Source of the DNA: Hofstenia miamia
Lineage: Eukaryota; Xenacoelomorpha; Acoela
Direction of reading: 5' to 3'
DNA length: 64,000 nucleotides
NCBI GenBank assembly: GCA_004352715.1
Contig: SCFE01000067.1
Location: 1,528,516-1,592,515, forward strand
Part shown: positions 1-13,714 of the stretch, one piece after another
Layout: the number at the start of each line of letters is the position of its first letter
Position numbering within the stretch: the stretch's first letter is position 1
Translations under genes and position numbers: made by a program
Notes under the pieces: generated by a model
The model's input: only the letters and a program-made list of their open reading frames with translations
Database searches by the model: none
Told to the model about the DNA's origin: nothing

Positions 1-1671
1 TTCTATCGGATAGCAATTAAAAGTGGCATACAAAAAGTTTTCAAGAATGAGCTGTAAACTTTCAGTGAATAAGATGAAATTATTGAACATTATATTTGCA
101 TAATTTCCGCGTGAGAACCTGAGAATACTTTGGAAATTCAGTGAGCGTGGAGATTAGATTTGGCGAGAGGTATTTATTAAATTTATTAACTTTATCATTT
201 CGATCATTAGTCGAGTCATGCTGAGTAGAAGAATTAAATTAAATGGCCCATTATTGCTGCTCGACAAGGTGTTGTTGATAAAAACACATCTATGTTAAAC
301 CAGGCGAAATGAGGACAAAGTGTGCCCTCTAGTATAAATATGATAAAGCTAAGAACAAATCAGACATGCTACGATGATCATCGTTACACGCATACTCAGA
401 CGACTACTCAACGATAGCCATTGTGACAGAAGTCTCGTCTGCGCAGTACAACTTTATGCATAGAATTGGGGTTACAAAATTTAGAAATTAGCAGCGATCG
501 ACAAAACTTTCATTTCGGTATTTGTTTTTTTAAAAATAACATACTACATTTTACAAAGGATGTCGTCAAACGCGAATAAGCCATAAATAACTCAAAAGAA
601 AAATTATCTAAGAATAGTGCGGAGCCAAGATATGTTTTATTTTAAAATTTCATCTTTGCTTTTATTACGACGCCTGAAACTCCATGCATTTTGTTGATGT
701 CCCATCATTGTTTATGAATATTAAATTTTGAAGAATGATTGACATTTTCATTATAATATGTATACTGCTGTACAAGTACAATCCTTGTACAATGTGTCAG
801 CTTCGTTGCATTATATATCTTTGTAATCTAAATTTATTCATGCATAGAAACTTATTTCATGCATGTTGATTACCCTCTAGGCGCTCATGAACTTGATGTA
901 GGCAGTGTCAACAATGGAATTATGATAAAAAATACTCCATCTCAAGGAATAACAGATTCTAAATAATGCACTCCGTAAGCAAACAGTTTGTTGACAGATG
1001 CCTGATAAAGCATACAATCCCTGTACATTTCATGAATATTGCATTTATGCAACGTTTACTTAGCGTACTTATGGATTATATATTTGAATTCATGTTTTTA
1101 TAAAATAACCAGTTTTAAAAACCGGAAAGAAAACTAAACGTTACAACTTTAGAAAACATGTCTACAGACAGCTTCATAAGAGTCACTAAAAGCTAAGTAA
1201 AATGTTTCACTTTACCTTCAAAAATTTTTTATATTTTTTTAAATTTAAACTGATATTATAATAGCAAAAAAAAATTACTCTGTTAAGGCAGTTTCTCATT
1301 TGATTTCGCTTCGTCATTGTTAATAATTTTTGCTAAAAACATTGCTGTTATATATTTTTGTGTAAAAAGGTGTATAATTTAACGGAATTATAATATATTG
1401 TTTGCTTTGTGAAATGCGAGGTATTTTGAACGAATAATCTAAAATGACTTCATGATTCAAAACGTGATGATAATTTGAAAGAAGACTTTAATATTAATGA
1501 CTAAACAGAAAATAGTAAGAATTTAGCATTCAAAATTCAATTTTAATATATACTAGTACTTTATAATTATCTTAATCCAGTGATTTCTTTTTACATTTTT
1601 GTTTGCATTTATTCTTTACTTTTTGTGTATATTGTACTGGAAATATAACCTATCATTATTATTAATTATTT
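1..1671. other. A+T-rich intergenic DNA, no gene seen
   Basis: No open frame or RNA-like structure that I can support. A perfect 12-base palindrome, CGATGATCATCG, lies near 371-382. Otherwise the stretch is unstructured A+T-rich sequence. Confidence 0.6.
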
Positions 1672-1696
1672 TCATTATTATTATTATTATTATTAA

Positions 1697-1757
<61 letters not shown>
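1672..1757. repeat. (ATT)n trinucleotide microsatellite
   Basis: Long run of ATT/TTA units, nearly perfect over about 85 bases with one AAATTA interruption near 1695. It is followed by ATAAATAAAG at about 1787. Such tails also follow LINE 3' ends, but no coding remnant is visible upstream. Confidence 0.95.
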
Positions 1758-1761
<4 letters not shown>

Positions 1762-4384
1762 TATAGTTATTATGATTATTATCAGAATAAATAAAGTTAG
1801 AAATTTTCTTTAAGAAAAATGTTCTATAACTACGAAAACTGTTGGTAATAAGATTTCGTCTTGACTAATTTTCCAAAATAAAGCAGTTGACAGAGAATTA
1901 TCAACAAGAAATTTCCGACAATTTATTGGGTAGGATTCTAAATTGAATTTACATCAGAGATTTTATACAAATGTATTTAATGGTTAGTAAATTATTTAGT
2001 CGGTGAAGGATTCCTGTTTCGAAAATCAAATTAAGAACATTTTTAAATTTATTTCCTTATGGATCATGAAGAGTCTTTAGATGTTATGAAATGCTAACAC
2101 TTCCGTATTGTCTTGGAAAATATATTATATACATACCCATATATAGAGTGCTAAATAACAAGTAACATATCTAAATATAGAAAAAATTTAATTACCAGAT
2201 TTATATTTTGTGTAGTTCTGTTAATAGAATATATACTTTTGTAAAATCAAGAGCTTATTTGCATGATTCTATGATAGAAAAAATTTATAATTAATAATGC
2301 TTAGAAATCTGTATTCTTGTAGTTGTCCTAGCACACGCAAAGTTGAGTCAAATATTATGCCATTGATTCTTAGAGAGTAAAATTCTTTTTCTAGTGTGAC
2401 GGATTTTACACTATCTGTGTGATAAAGTAATGTACTATCGTACATGTAAGCGTTTGCATATGATGCCTATAGACTAGAGATGAATATTTACATCTTAAAA
2501 TGGGAATAAAAAAATATCAAGGCTGGAAAAATAAGTGAACTTTTTTGTGAAATTGCACATTTTCGAAGCTTACTACTTTTTGTGGAAATTCTATTTCAAA
2601 AACTTTTATTAAATTGAATGCTGATTATCTAATTTGTTAATGAATTTCTTTTGTTTACAAGTTTCGTACATTAGGCATGATAAATCCTTATTAAAACAAA
2701 TTTGCAGAAACAGTCAAACACGCCGCTATTTTGAACTTTGATATAAATGTCAAATCACTATTGTCAAAACATAAAGCCATTTTGTCATAATGACTAATTG
2801 AAAAAAATGTTTGAGCTTTATGGATTTGTGTGAAGCCGATGGTGAACACTAAAATGAACACGATATCGAAGTAGCATTTGTAAGAGTCTCAGAACTTATA
2901 AAAATATAATAACTACAAAATGTATTCCCCAAATCTTAAATTAACCTATAATTTTATCACTTAGCTCTGAACATTTTTCTCCTCAGTGTCAAAGTTGTTT
3001 ATAAACTATTAATAAAACGTTATTGACATTTCCATGAAACAACCTTCCAGAATATTCACAAAAGATTACAATTTTATTTCATATCATGCGAATTGAAAAT
3101 GTACGTTAACAAAAGCATTCATGTCGATATTTTTCGATGCACAATACCAGTTGCATTAAAAGAAAAATAGGGTCAACAAACCAATAACAAAGCAGGAATT
3201 GCCTTTAATTTCTTTGAAATTTCTTAAAGAAAACTAAATAAGTATAACGAGTAAGAAACAAAGTATTGTAATTCTATTTGTTACTTACAAATTAGTAGCT
3301 GATTGGTGCCAGTTGCCAAAATAGATTACCAGATGGAATCCTGAATTTAAAACTTTTAATTTATGCTAGAGTTAACATACAAGTAATGAGATTGTCATTA
3401 ATTTTTTTCATCTCTTATAACTGCATGTCTAAACTTAAAATGCCCTCGTCGTCCCAAATGGACGACTAAGTATAATTTTAAACCTCAAAGGCATTCTTAT
3501 ATTATGCTGTTCTTTCATATTTTTGATGTATCTTTAAAAAAAATTAAAATCATAGGCAGTTCAAGCTTAAGGATATAAAGCCAATTTTGTAAATATGACT
3601 CAGGTAAATGGCAAATATAAATTAATTGCACTTGAAAAAGTGCTTGCCTTTACTTTTAACCTTGAAGATATAATTCACTTAATTTTTTCAACCTATGTTT
3701 TCAACCAGCAGAAGACATTCTGTGACAAAGTAATTAGCATTTTAACATTTTAGCGTTGTATTTATAAAAATAAATTAAAATTCGTATGCTTTTGAGTGAT
3801 ATGAGCTTTGACTCTTCTTTGGAAATATCTACGAGAACCGTTCATTGTTGTTGATTTGGTCCTACTACTGAAGCAAAAATTCATTTCAAAAATGAACGTC
3901 TTGCTACCTGCTAGTGCTGGTGACAATAATTTAGTTAATTTTATTTAATTTTGTGAAAATTAAATAATTGGGGTAAGAATTAAATTTTGCATTATCGAGT
4001 TTGCATACATTCATAATTCACAATTTACAAGTGCACAATTGTGTTTATGATAATTTAATCGTCTTAAGAAATTAGGAAAACGTTTATATAAAAGACGAGT
4101 GTATAGAATATGTAAAACAAAACTAATTTATTATTAATGACTAAAAACATCATAAAATTTCTATTTTAAGGCATTTATTCAAAATAGCTTGGAACCTCTA
4201 TAATATTTTTTTCAATGTAATCTAATCATTGATAAAAAAAGTTTTCTACAATTTTGTCTTTATTTATTAGTTTGTCAATTATTAATTATAACCCTAGGAT
4301 ATAAAAATGCAATGTTTTTTGATGATATTTAAGCAAAATTGAATCAATTAACCAGTTCCATTGTATTGATCTACTTTGGTTAAT

Positions 4385-4389
<5 letters not shown>
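1758..4389. other. A+T-rich intergenic DNA, no gene seen
   Basis: Scanned in both directions. Only short chance open frames and homopolymer runs are present, and nothing is recognised. Confidence 0.6.

Positions 4390-4429
<40 letters not shown>
4390..4429. repeat. (TA)n microsatellite
   Basis: About 20 uninterrupted TA units. The flanks (TTAATAAAAT on the left, TAAGGTGGTTC on the right) show no recognisable transposon end. Confidence 0.95.
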
Positions 4430-4431
<2 letters not shown>

Positions 4432-4846
4432 GGTGGTTCAAAGATCACAATTTGAAATCGGACACAGCCCAAAATTTGGAACTTTCACGAGTAGAACATG
4501 AATTTGGTTCTCATTTTACTGTATGTTTAGAAAAAAATTCACTTCTTAAATTTGAAAAATGTTACTCTACAAATAATCTAATGTTTGAAAAGGTATGTAT
4601 TTCTCAAGTTACATTTATTTTCAACTGAGATTTAAAATAAATTTAGAAATATTGTATGGGTAATTAGGTATTCAAACATAAAAACATTCAGATGTGACTT
4701 GATAAAATAGAAGAGCATGTGACTCATCATTCTGATTTCAGTTCTATAGAAATTGTTTAGCGTATATTTGGTATAATTAATTTGCAAATAATTCACTGTT
4801 TACTAATAACAAAAAACTTTCCTTTTTCTGAAATGATAGTCTATTT

Positions 4847-5170
4847 TTGAACAAATTACAAACATATCGTAATCATTCTTTCCTACGGTCTTACAGATCT
4901 GCTAAAAATATTTCACACTATTCACCAAAAATGAACGTCAAATCAAGAAGAGTGCCAGATGCATCTTCAACTTACCTTTTCCAAATTCATATTGAATTAA
5001 GGTATTGTATACTAAAGTTTGTAGTACGTATTCAACCTGAAACGTTAGAGAACAAAGATGTTACATTCGTTAGTCAATTTCATAGTAGTTTAATTTTAAA
5101 ATTCAAATTCGACGAATTTGTTGATGCTCTGAAGAAGCGTAAATGTTTTACTAATTCCAAATCGCAGTGA
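4847..5170 (+). other. Open frame of unknown nature (about 107 codons)
   Basis: Open frame with no recognisable domain. It begins on a TTG rather than an ATG, with in-frame ATGs further in. The translation is rich in Lys, Asn, Ser and Phe, as expected of a chance open frame in A+T-rich DNA. I see no splice signals, polyadenylation signal or neighbour that would support a gene. It is listed only because it is among the longer uninterrupted frames in the first 15 kb. Most likely it is fortuitous. Confidence 0.12.
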
Positions 5171-5611
5171 TAAGGCTTTATGCTAAATACCAATTTTAAA
5201 TACTAAATTAGATAATTTAAAGCTCGACATTGCTTACTAACTGTGAAATAATGTGCAGTTGCTTCTTTCTTAGATTTAATGGCGTTATCTCTCCACTCAC
5301 AGCAAATCATAAATTTAGCTGGAAGGGAGTTATTTTATTTTACGTTGATTCAAGCTATCCAAACATGTTTGACTTAAATGAGCCATTACTACATTAAAAT
5401 TTATTCATTAACCTCAAAACTTTTCCTATAAATTGTACGAGTTTCTATAAACTTTGAAATTACCACTAATGAAATTTGCAAATGGGATAAGTTGAGCAAA
5501 AGGTTAAGGATTGCGCTAAATTGAAATGAATTTAGATAAATCGCGACAATTTGGTACTGAAACTTTGGCCCATTTCCACTCTGGTATCAGATGTCTTAAA
5601 AATTTTGCTGC

Positions 5612-5660
<49 letters not shown>
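5612..5660. repeat. (TA)n microsatellite
   Basis: About 24 TA units with one TAATA interruption near 5622. Confidence 0.95.
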
Positions 5661-5663
<3 letters not shown>

Positions 5664-7321
5664 TGTATATATAGCAATAATTTTAATAATGCTAATATAT
5701 GAATATGGACCATCTCTTAAAACTAACGTTTGTGGATTCAGCTACAAAATCGCGTAGCAGTATTTGTAATGTAACGAGTAGATTAGTAACGCCCCTTGGC
5801 AGTTGTTTAATTCTGTTCGCGGTCTAATGTTTTCGAAGGTCGTGAACATTTGTCAATAATTGATATTTAGTCATGATAAAAATGCAGACGCTAGCTTTAA
5901 AAATTGTGGTGATCTTCAGGCGATGCTTTAGAAATTTAATTCAAATATAATTATAATCGTGTTCATAAAAGGAAATTGCAAGCAGTTATCAAGGTTAAAA
6001 TTCAGAAATGTGAAGAAAAAATGGATTAGATCGCGTACATTTATATTTTTAGGTTTCAGATAATCGGAATTCTAGAGCCAACCGATGTGTTTTTGAGGAT
6101 GTAATATTGAGAATTATAAGCACAATGGATTTTGCATATGTAGTGTCTATGACAAGTTTTGAGAAATCACTCTTAAACTATTGTTGTAATGAGTAACACC
6201 ATGCTTTAATTTTTCTAACAAGCTCAATTTTTGCAATGTGAAGTGAAATGTCCTCTTAGTTGTATATTAAAAATTTCCTTTTTTAAAATATGCTCATTAA
6301 AATTATTTCCCTACATATATATGATATGAGAAATAATCAAGAAAAATTCATATAATCGCAAATTTTGTACCACTGCCCTTTGCATTTGCAAAAAAAGGAA
6401 ATTCAAATCTTGAGGAATTCTGTAGATTGCTAGTTCTGATGTAAAAATATAATATGCGAATATATTTAAATAACAATTTATACAATAAATGTTAGATTTC
6501 TGTGAATTACAATTATAATTCTTTGAATATAGAAATGAACTAAAGAGGAATAGTATATATATATACGTATTTAAAATTTTGCTAATATTCCTTGGCAATA
6601 GATTCTGCTTAATGCCATAACTGTAAATATGTAGCTGCTTTCGTCGAAGAAATAATTAAAAAGTACTTTAAGTAACCAACACGTGACAACTATTTGGCCC
6701 TAGTAAGGTTATGTTTAAGATAAATATACTATTGCAAAATTTTGCCAACAAAGCGAAATTTATTCGAAATACTTTCAGAAACGGTTTTTAATAAAAGTTA
6801 GCCTAACCTAACTTCAACCCTTTAGGATAGAAAATGCTACTTACTGATTCTTGACATGCTTTGTCTAGGAGAATTAGTTGCTTTTGTCAAAAAATTGCAG
6901 AGTTGGTAATTTTGGCCGCGTTCTGGAGAATTACAGCAATGATCATCTAAAGCAAACGTGAAAGTGCAATAATATTCACACATAGAAACACAAACGAAAA
7001 ATTTTAACGTACTTTTGCTTATGATTTACACATGCATGTTAGTGTGAAATCGAAAGGAAAACAATTTTTGCATTTCAAAAGCATGTTGACACGTACCTAA
7101 CCTCCAACCATAACATCTCTATTGATATCTTATTATGTCCAGACAAACGTAACATAATGCTATTTTAAGAAAACTTTTGCTGAAGTTGAAATATTGAGAC
7201 ACTGTATGCCAATTCCGTAAAAAGACTGCTTCTCATTAGATAGCTTAATTACAATAAAACATACTAAATGTACCTACGCACAATTTTATTTGATTGCTCT
7301 AACTGTTAAGTTTTTAATTTA

Positions 7322-7323
<2 letters not shown>

Positions 7324-7356
<33 letters not shown>
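7324..7356. repeat. (TA)n microsatellite
   Basis: About 16 TA units. Confidence 0.95.
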
Positions 7357-7360
<4 letters not shown>

Positions 7361-9165
7361 TAGATGTATCTCAAGCCATATACATTTCTGCAAATACAGG
7401 AACACATACTGCACATAGATCAAGTTCTTATCTGCATTGCTTGAGTCATTTACAGATCCCAATAATCTGTTATAGGAGTGAAGTCAGCTTTATAAGAGAG
7501 CCAACATCTAAAGATCTTATACGTTTATTGATTTTTTGGATTTAACCTTTTCTATTCATACATGCCTTTTTAGTTAAAATGTTCAAATGCCCATTTGGTC
7601 AAAAAGCTGGCCTAACAAGTAGTTTTACTCCTTTAAAATAATGTATGCTCTTTATAAGCATGCTTCTAGAAAACTTGAAGACATCCTATGGGAAAAAGTT
7701 TTCGATGAAACAAAATAATTGCATAAAGCTTGATATATATATATTAGTTTTTTGTACTACGCTTATGTTCATTTTCAATATTTGCTTACAAAATGAGTGA
7801 ATTCAGTTTTAGTTCATTCAACAAACATACAGACTGTTTCCAAATTCGTATAGCCTCATTTCGAATTTTGATTTTCATTTGTTATAAAGGACACTATTGA
7901 AATCTGTTTAATAAGTATAATATATTACGACTTATTTGAGATAGAAAATGCATGGAGAATTAAGTTTTTTGACAGAAATTTAAAATATTTTCAGTAATGA
8001 TATTGCAGAAAGATTGTATAATGACTATTTTAATATTTACCTCTTAGCCGCCAACTCTCCCTAATAGTTCTGTCTAATGTACTAAAAACCAACTCGAGTT
8101 GTCCATCTCATGTTTTCTATACCACTTTTTGGTAACAATTCAAATGTTATATTAATAATTATTTAATAAAATTTTAGCTTTTATTGAATTGAAATGGATG
8201 GCATGTTCTCTTTAACAAAGTAACCATCTGCCAGCACTTAATTAAAAGGAAGTAAATTTAAAACTTTTGTAAGCTTCATTTTTATTTTTATATGTCCTTA
8301 AGGTTTTTATTAAAATTAAGATTGCCAATTAGCATTGTAACATAAACTAAAGACTTTCCTTTAACTATGTATATTTTTTTCTAGAAGAGAAGTACTACAA
8401 TACGTGATACAGATCAAAGAGTCCTACAAACGTGCCACATTCATTCAATGTATAGATAGTTTCATTAGGTTTGTCATTAGATTTCACCTTAAAAAATCAG
8501 AGCTAAACTAGAATATCTGCAAAAATACGCACTTGTATTATTCAATACAAGTTGAAGGATTAATTTATCACAGTTCATGCTCACTAACTAATTGATTAGT
8601 GGTTTCATAATATTGCATAAGCCATTTTTAAGAATATTTCCAAATTTATAAGTATCATTCTATATAATAATTTCATTGTACTAGATTATATTTTCTTATC
8701 AAGGTCTAAATATATTTATATCTCTAAAAATTAGATATTTTTTGGAAAGATTAAATTCATTGCATTATTGAAAAACCAAAAAAATTTGTCTATGCATCAA
8801 TAAGTAAATGTGTAAAATGATTTACAATTTTACAAGAAATCTAAATGAATATGATTTCAGTTTATAACATTTGACAACTAATACCATTAATATATTATTT
8901 GAAGAAATGTCTCTACAACACATCAATTAATGTGTTCTGTCGTTTCATTGTTGAATGCTTAAATTAAAGACATCCATTCGAGCTAAGCATGTAATAATTC
9001 TCATTGATTAAATCGATTATGCATTAGAAAAGAATGCATCTTAAATTAAAAATTGATTACAATCAAGTGAGCTTAATTTGAGCTTTGTCAATGTTCATTA
9101 CATCTGTTTAGTTAATATGTGGCTGGACATAACCATTTCTTTTGGTTACATACTATACATATGTT

Positions 9166-9168
<3 letters not shown>

Positions 9169-9200
<32 letters not shown>
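9169..9200. repeat. (TA)n microsatellite
   Basis: About 16 TA units, followed by AATTATATATT. Confidence 0.95.
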
Positions 9201-9205
<5 letters not shown>

Positions 9206-12200
9206 TATATTGGACTTATGGTAAATAATTTTTAGTTGTGTTCTAAGCGTGAACATGTTTAATTTGTGAGATGTTTGCTCATATTACGAGTTTGGTTTAA
9301 TCAAATCTGTCTATATTGCAGATAAATCGTTTTCAAGCACTAATTTTCATATGTGAAAATTTTATTTTTGAATTTTGCTAAATGTCACTAGTAGAAAAGT
9401 CAATATCTTATAGGTACAAGTGTCTTAAGCAAGATGAATTCTTTATCAATGGATTTGATTGACGTTTTTTACGCCTTTTTAGCGTTCTTGACTTTCATGT
9501 TATGTTTTTGAAAAAAGCGATTAGAAGCAATCGAATTTTTTGAGCAATAAATGTTCGACAAACAAAAAATGCATAAAATACTTTTGCAATACCTTCACTT
9601 ATTTCAAGTATATAATTTGTATTATAACTGCAATTACTATTCTAAGACAACTCGAGCTTTGAAGGAAATATTCTGAGAAGTTTTGCTTTCAAATTTTAAA
9701 TAAAACAAACAAACAGACAAAAGTCATCGAGTTCAACTAATCACGGTTCAAAAATTAATATATTTATGAGTCAGTGCCCTCCAATGTAATGGCCTGAAGA
9801 TTTGGGACAAAAACTATTCCTATGCTTGAGAGACATGCGAAAATATTAACTTTTTTCAGTGAAAAATATGATTTTTGTAAAAAACTTTGTCACAACTAAC
9901 GCTGAGATAATACTGCGATCTAACGTCCATGACAGCAACTACTATTCTCAACAACTTCATTTATTGCTTCTGTTGTAATTTGGAACATTTAAGAACTTTG
10001 GTGATAAAAAACACAAATGCTAAATTCAATTGTCTGCTAGTATGGCTGTGCCCGCTCAAGTCCGCTATAGTTTTAATATCTGAGGCAAGCAATTGGTACA
10101 GCCCGATTCAAATGCTTCCCCAATTGCAACTGTGCGGCAAACTATGCCAAGTTACTCTATGACTACCACCAAGAACTTTGTTATATTAATTTCTCAGTCA
10201 TTTAATATTTGACTGCTGTTTGTATAATATTTTGTGAACAAAAAAACTACAAAAGCACTATAAGTGTATCTAAATTGCATTTATAAAAATAAACTTCTTA
10301 AAGATTTTAAAAAACTTCGCTTGCAATATTTTTTTGACGAAATATGTTTCTTGAGTCAACCATATAATTTTGCAGAATTATTAAAATCAATTTTAAGAAA
10401 AACTTAAAATTTAACAATTAAGCATAATTGGTATTTAGCTGCTTGGTATAAAAAAATTACTTTAAAATATACACCCCAATTGTATGCTACTAGTTTCAAA
10501 GGTAAGTTCTTTTAAATGCTTTTAGTATTTGAAAGTAAAATACGCCACTTCGACAACAGAAGGCTACTTCGAATATTAAACCATATTTTCTAAATATACA
10601 TTACTCATTGCATTTAAGTGAAATTCAGTTCAAATTTCTTACATTTTGAAAATCTGTACAACAACAACGACAACAAAACTTTAATAAGTGTTCGTTTTTT
10701 GCTTGTTTCAAGAAATCCATTGGATATCTAGAGCAAAATGAATGCAGGTTTTAGGTACTTAGGATACAAAAAATTCCCTAAAAATCTTTTTATTCTTTTA
10801 TCACTAACGAGGTTGGTCATATAATTTAAAAGAATATATTTGTGCTAAAAATTTATAAGTCGTCACAGTGTAAAATTTTAATGCGTGTCTGCATACATTA
10901 GGTCTTAAACACTGATATATGCTCGATTCTAGTTTTAAAATATTGTATATTTATAATTTACAAAAGTAAAGATACCACAAAATGACTTTAATTCCATGTT
11001 CAAAAATTAATTCCAACTGTAGCGTCAGTCAATGACTTTATTTCTTAAAACGCCTCCATCCATGAAGCATGAAGGACTATTTCTTGCTACAAATAGCGGG
11101 TTGAGTCTTTGAAAACGTACAAATAAAGCATATCACATACTTATAAAGACAATAGTAGATTTTGTGTTACAAAATATTTTTTGCTTGCCCATAGTTGATT
11201 TTCGGTAACAGCTACTATGTTTTTTGTTTGTAATGCTAGAAAAGTAGAAGAAGATTCAAATTATAATTACAATTTCCAATAACGATTTGAAAATATGGAC
11301 GGTAGCTATGAAAAATTAAATTGGAATTTGTAGCTTATCAATTGATTTAAAAATTAAATTTAAAAAATCTAAGAAAAAATTGAGAATGTTTATATTGTTA
11401 AGTATTAATTGGACAATTCATATTAAAAAATATAGCATTTAACACAAATTTTAAGAAGAAAATTTCATGAATTCAACGTTTCTATGGTTTAATGATATTA
11501 TATTTAGGGCTTTGCTCAAATACTAAACATTAAGATATCCGAAATAATAAAAACTGCAGAAAGAATCTGCATACTCATAGTATACGACTCGAATATTTCT
11601 ATCTGTACCCGAACGTCAAACCCGAGAATGAAATTTTCTTTACTGCTATTAAGCAACTTAAAAATTTTCAATAACATTTCGAGCACATTATTATTTCAAA
11701 ATTGTACATAAAACTATAGTTTTGAAAAAAATCTTATTTAAAATACACATAATGTTGAATGGAAAGTTATCCTCTTATCTTCACATTACTAATACTCATA
11801 CCCAACTTCTTGCATTACATCGCGAGCAGCATAGACTTAGGGAAAAACTTTTAATATTAAGCTTCCGCTGTTATATTTTCATTAAACAACTTTCTGTATT
11901 CATTTTAATATGAATGATATTAAGAGGTCAAGAAAATTCCCAAATTGGCACAGGCAGCTTTTTCAACTGCATTTACTTACGATTTTTCTATATTGAACCT
12001 CATATAATAAAATTGAAATACAATTAGTTTAATAAATGAGTGAACATATTCAGATAAATTATATAAAGCTGTGCCTGTTTGCTGTAATAATTGCATCTAG
12101 TTTGTTATCTAGTTTTCAAAGATTTCATGCGGAATCAATGTTTTGCAAAACCGAGGGAGAAATCACATTGGAAAGCTTGCAAAACAGAAGAATATAGACA

Positions 12201-12562
12201 CCAAAAAATAATTATTATTCACACCATAGGCGTGCAAATCTAGTTAAATCACTTGAATTATCACCTCGCACATTATTAATGTGCTATCGAAAGATAGCTA
12301 TATATGAAGATATTTATTCATATTTTTTATACTATAGAATGACGCCTTTATGTGCTGAAATATTTAGCAAGCGATTCGAACTCCACCCCCAAAGTGTTCT
12401 TTACATCGGAATTAATTATATAATTAAAACAGTTAATATAACACATTTCCTCAGGGTAGATATCTTGGATACATTTGCATCTTCATGAAAATTAATTAAA
12501 CCTCTACTAGTAAGTGTAATTATTTCAATTATTAATCTCAAAAAAGCATTCTTTGCATAATA

Positions 12563-12587
12563 ATATATATATATATATATATATATA
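12563..12587. repeat. (TA)n microsatellite
   Basis: About 12 TA units. Confidence 0.93.
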
Positions 12588-13678
12588 GAAGTCAGGCTGA
12601 AATAGTTGAAACGATTGGCCATTTTTGCTTCGAAAATCGCATTTTTGAAAAATATTTAAATTCCCATCACACATTCAGGCAATTAAATTGTTTTGAATTC
12701 CTGGAATCAACAAAGAATCTAAACTCTTTCTTGATATGCGCATTGATGCGTGCATTGTGCAAGGTCAATTAAGAGGGAAAATGAAGATGAACTCTTCTCT
12801 ATTACGTGGTGATTCCAGATTGTTAATATTGTTATTAATCTTTGAGAGAAAACCATCTAAAAAAAATTTCAAGAGCTATAAAAATTGCAAGGTGCTATAG
12901 TTAAGTTAAAATATATTTTCTACCTCTATATCGTATTTAAGTAAGTGAATGACTAAAACATGGAATTGATTGTTGTGCACAAAAAACTGAATATTGCTTG
13001 TACTAATAGGTGGTTGCAGTTTATTTTGTAGGAATGTTTGAATATAAATTCATTTTTGTTTTTGCTGACATTTTTGAAACCTACTAAAAATGCAGGTCGA
13101 ATTCCGAGAGATCCTTCAGTTCTAAGATCGTTGTTCATAACAATCTAACTCGATTTTAACATTCTTTGACATGAAGGGTTAATTTTTCATGTACTGTCAA
13201 TATTCTCAAAATTTTTTTAATTTGGCCTTTTTATGCCCCCGCCTCCCTGCACTATAGTGATCTTGTAGTTTACTACTGTATGCATGTCTTTGCATGTTAA
13301 GAAAATTCTGATTGATCAATGATTTTCAATTTTAGTGGATTGCGATATTTCCTTTGAAATCAGATTGCAAATTTCCAAATATATATATATGTATAATTAA
13401 AAGGAATATGTTTTGGTTTAGATCCAATTTTGTATAATGTCAATGCCAGAAATCGAAATTCAAGCAATTACATTTGATCGTTTGAAGCACCGCCCATTGC
13501 TAATATAGGCAATTCCATTATGATGCATTTTTCAAAATGATCATCCCATTTTTGCATAACATTTTAAAATTTCCTTATTAATTCTCTTAGAGTATCATTG
13601 TTTTTTTTCAGTTGATCAGCGTTATCCTTGGTTGTTAATATTCTTAATACTAATTTGTGTACATATTTTCATCCTTCA

Positions 13679-13683
<5 letters not shown>

Positions 13684-13714
<31 letters not shown>
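13684..13714. repeat. (TA)n microsatellite ending at an ambiguous base
   Basis: About 15 TA units. The next base, 13715, is N, so the true tract length is probably unresolved. Confidence 0.93.

Noticed and set aside
371-382. Palindrome CGATGATCATCG as a regulatory site
   Set aside because: A single 12-base palindrome without context is expected by chance in a window this long.
5516-5757. Open frames rich in Ile-Tyr repeats
   Set aside because: Translations of the (TA)n microsatellite. Similar artefacts occur at 12416-12622, 25486-25794 and 27529-27756.
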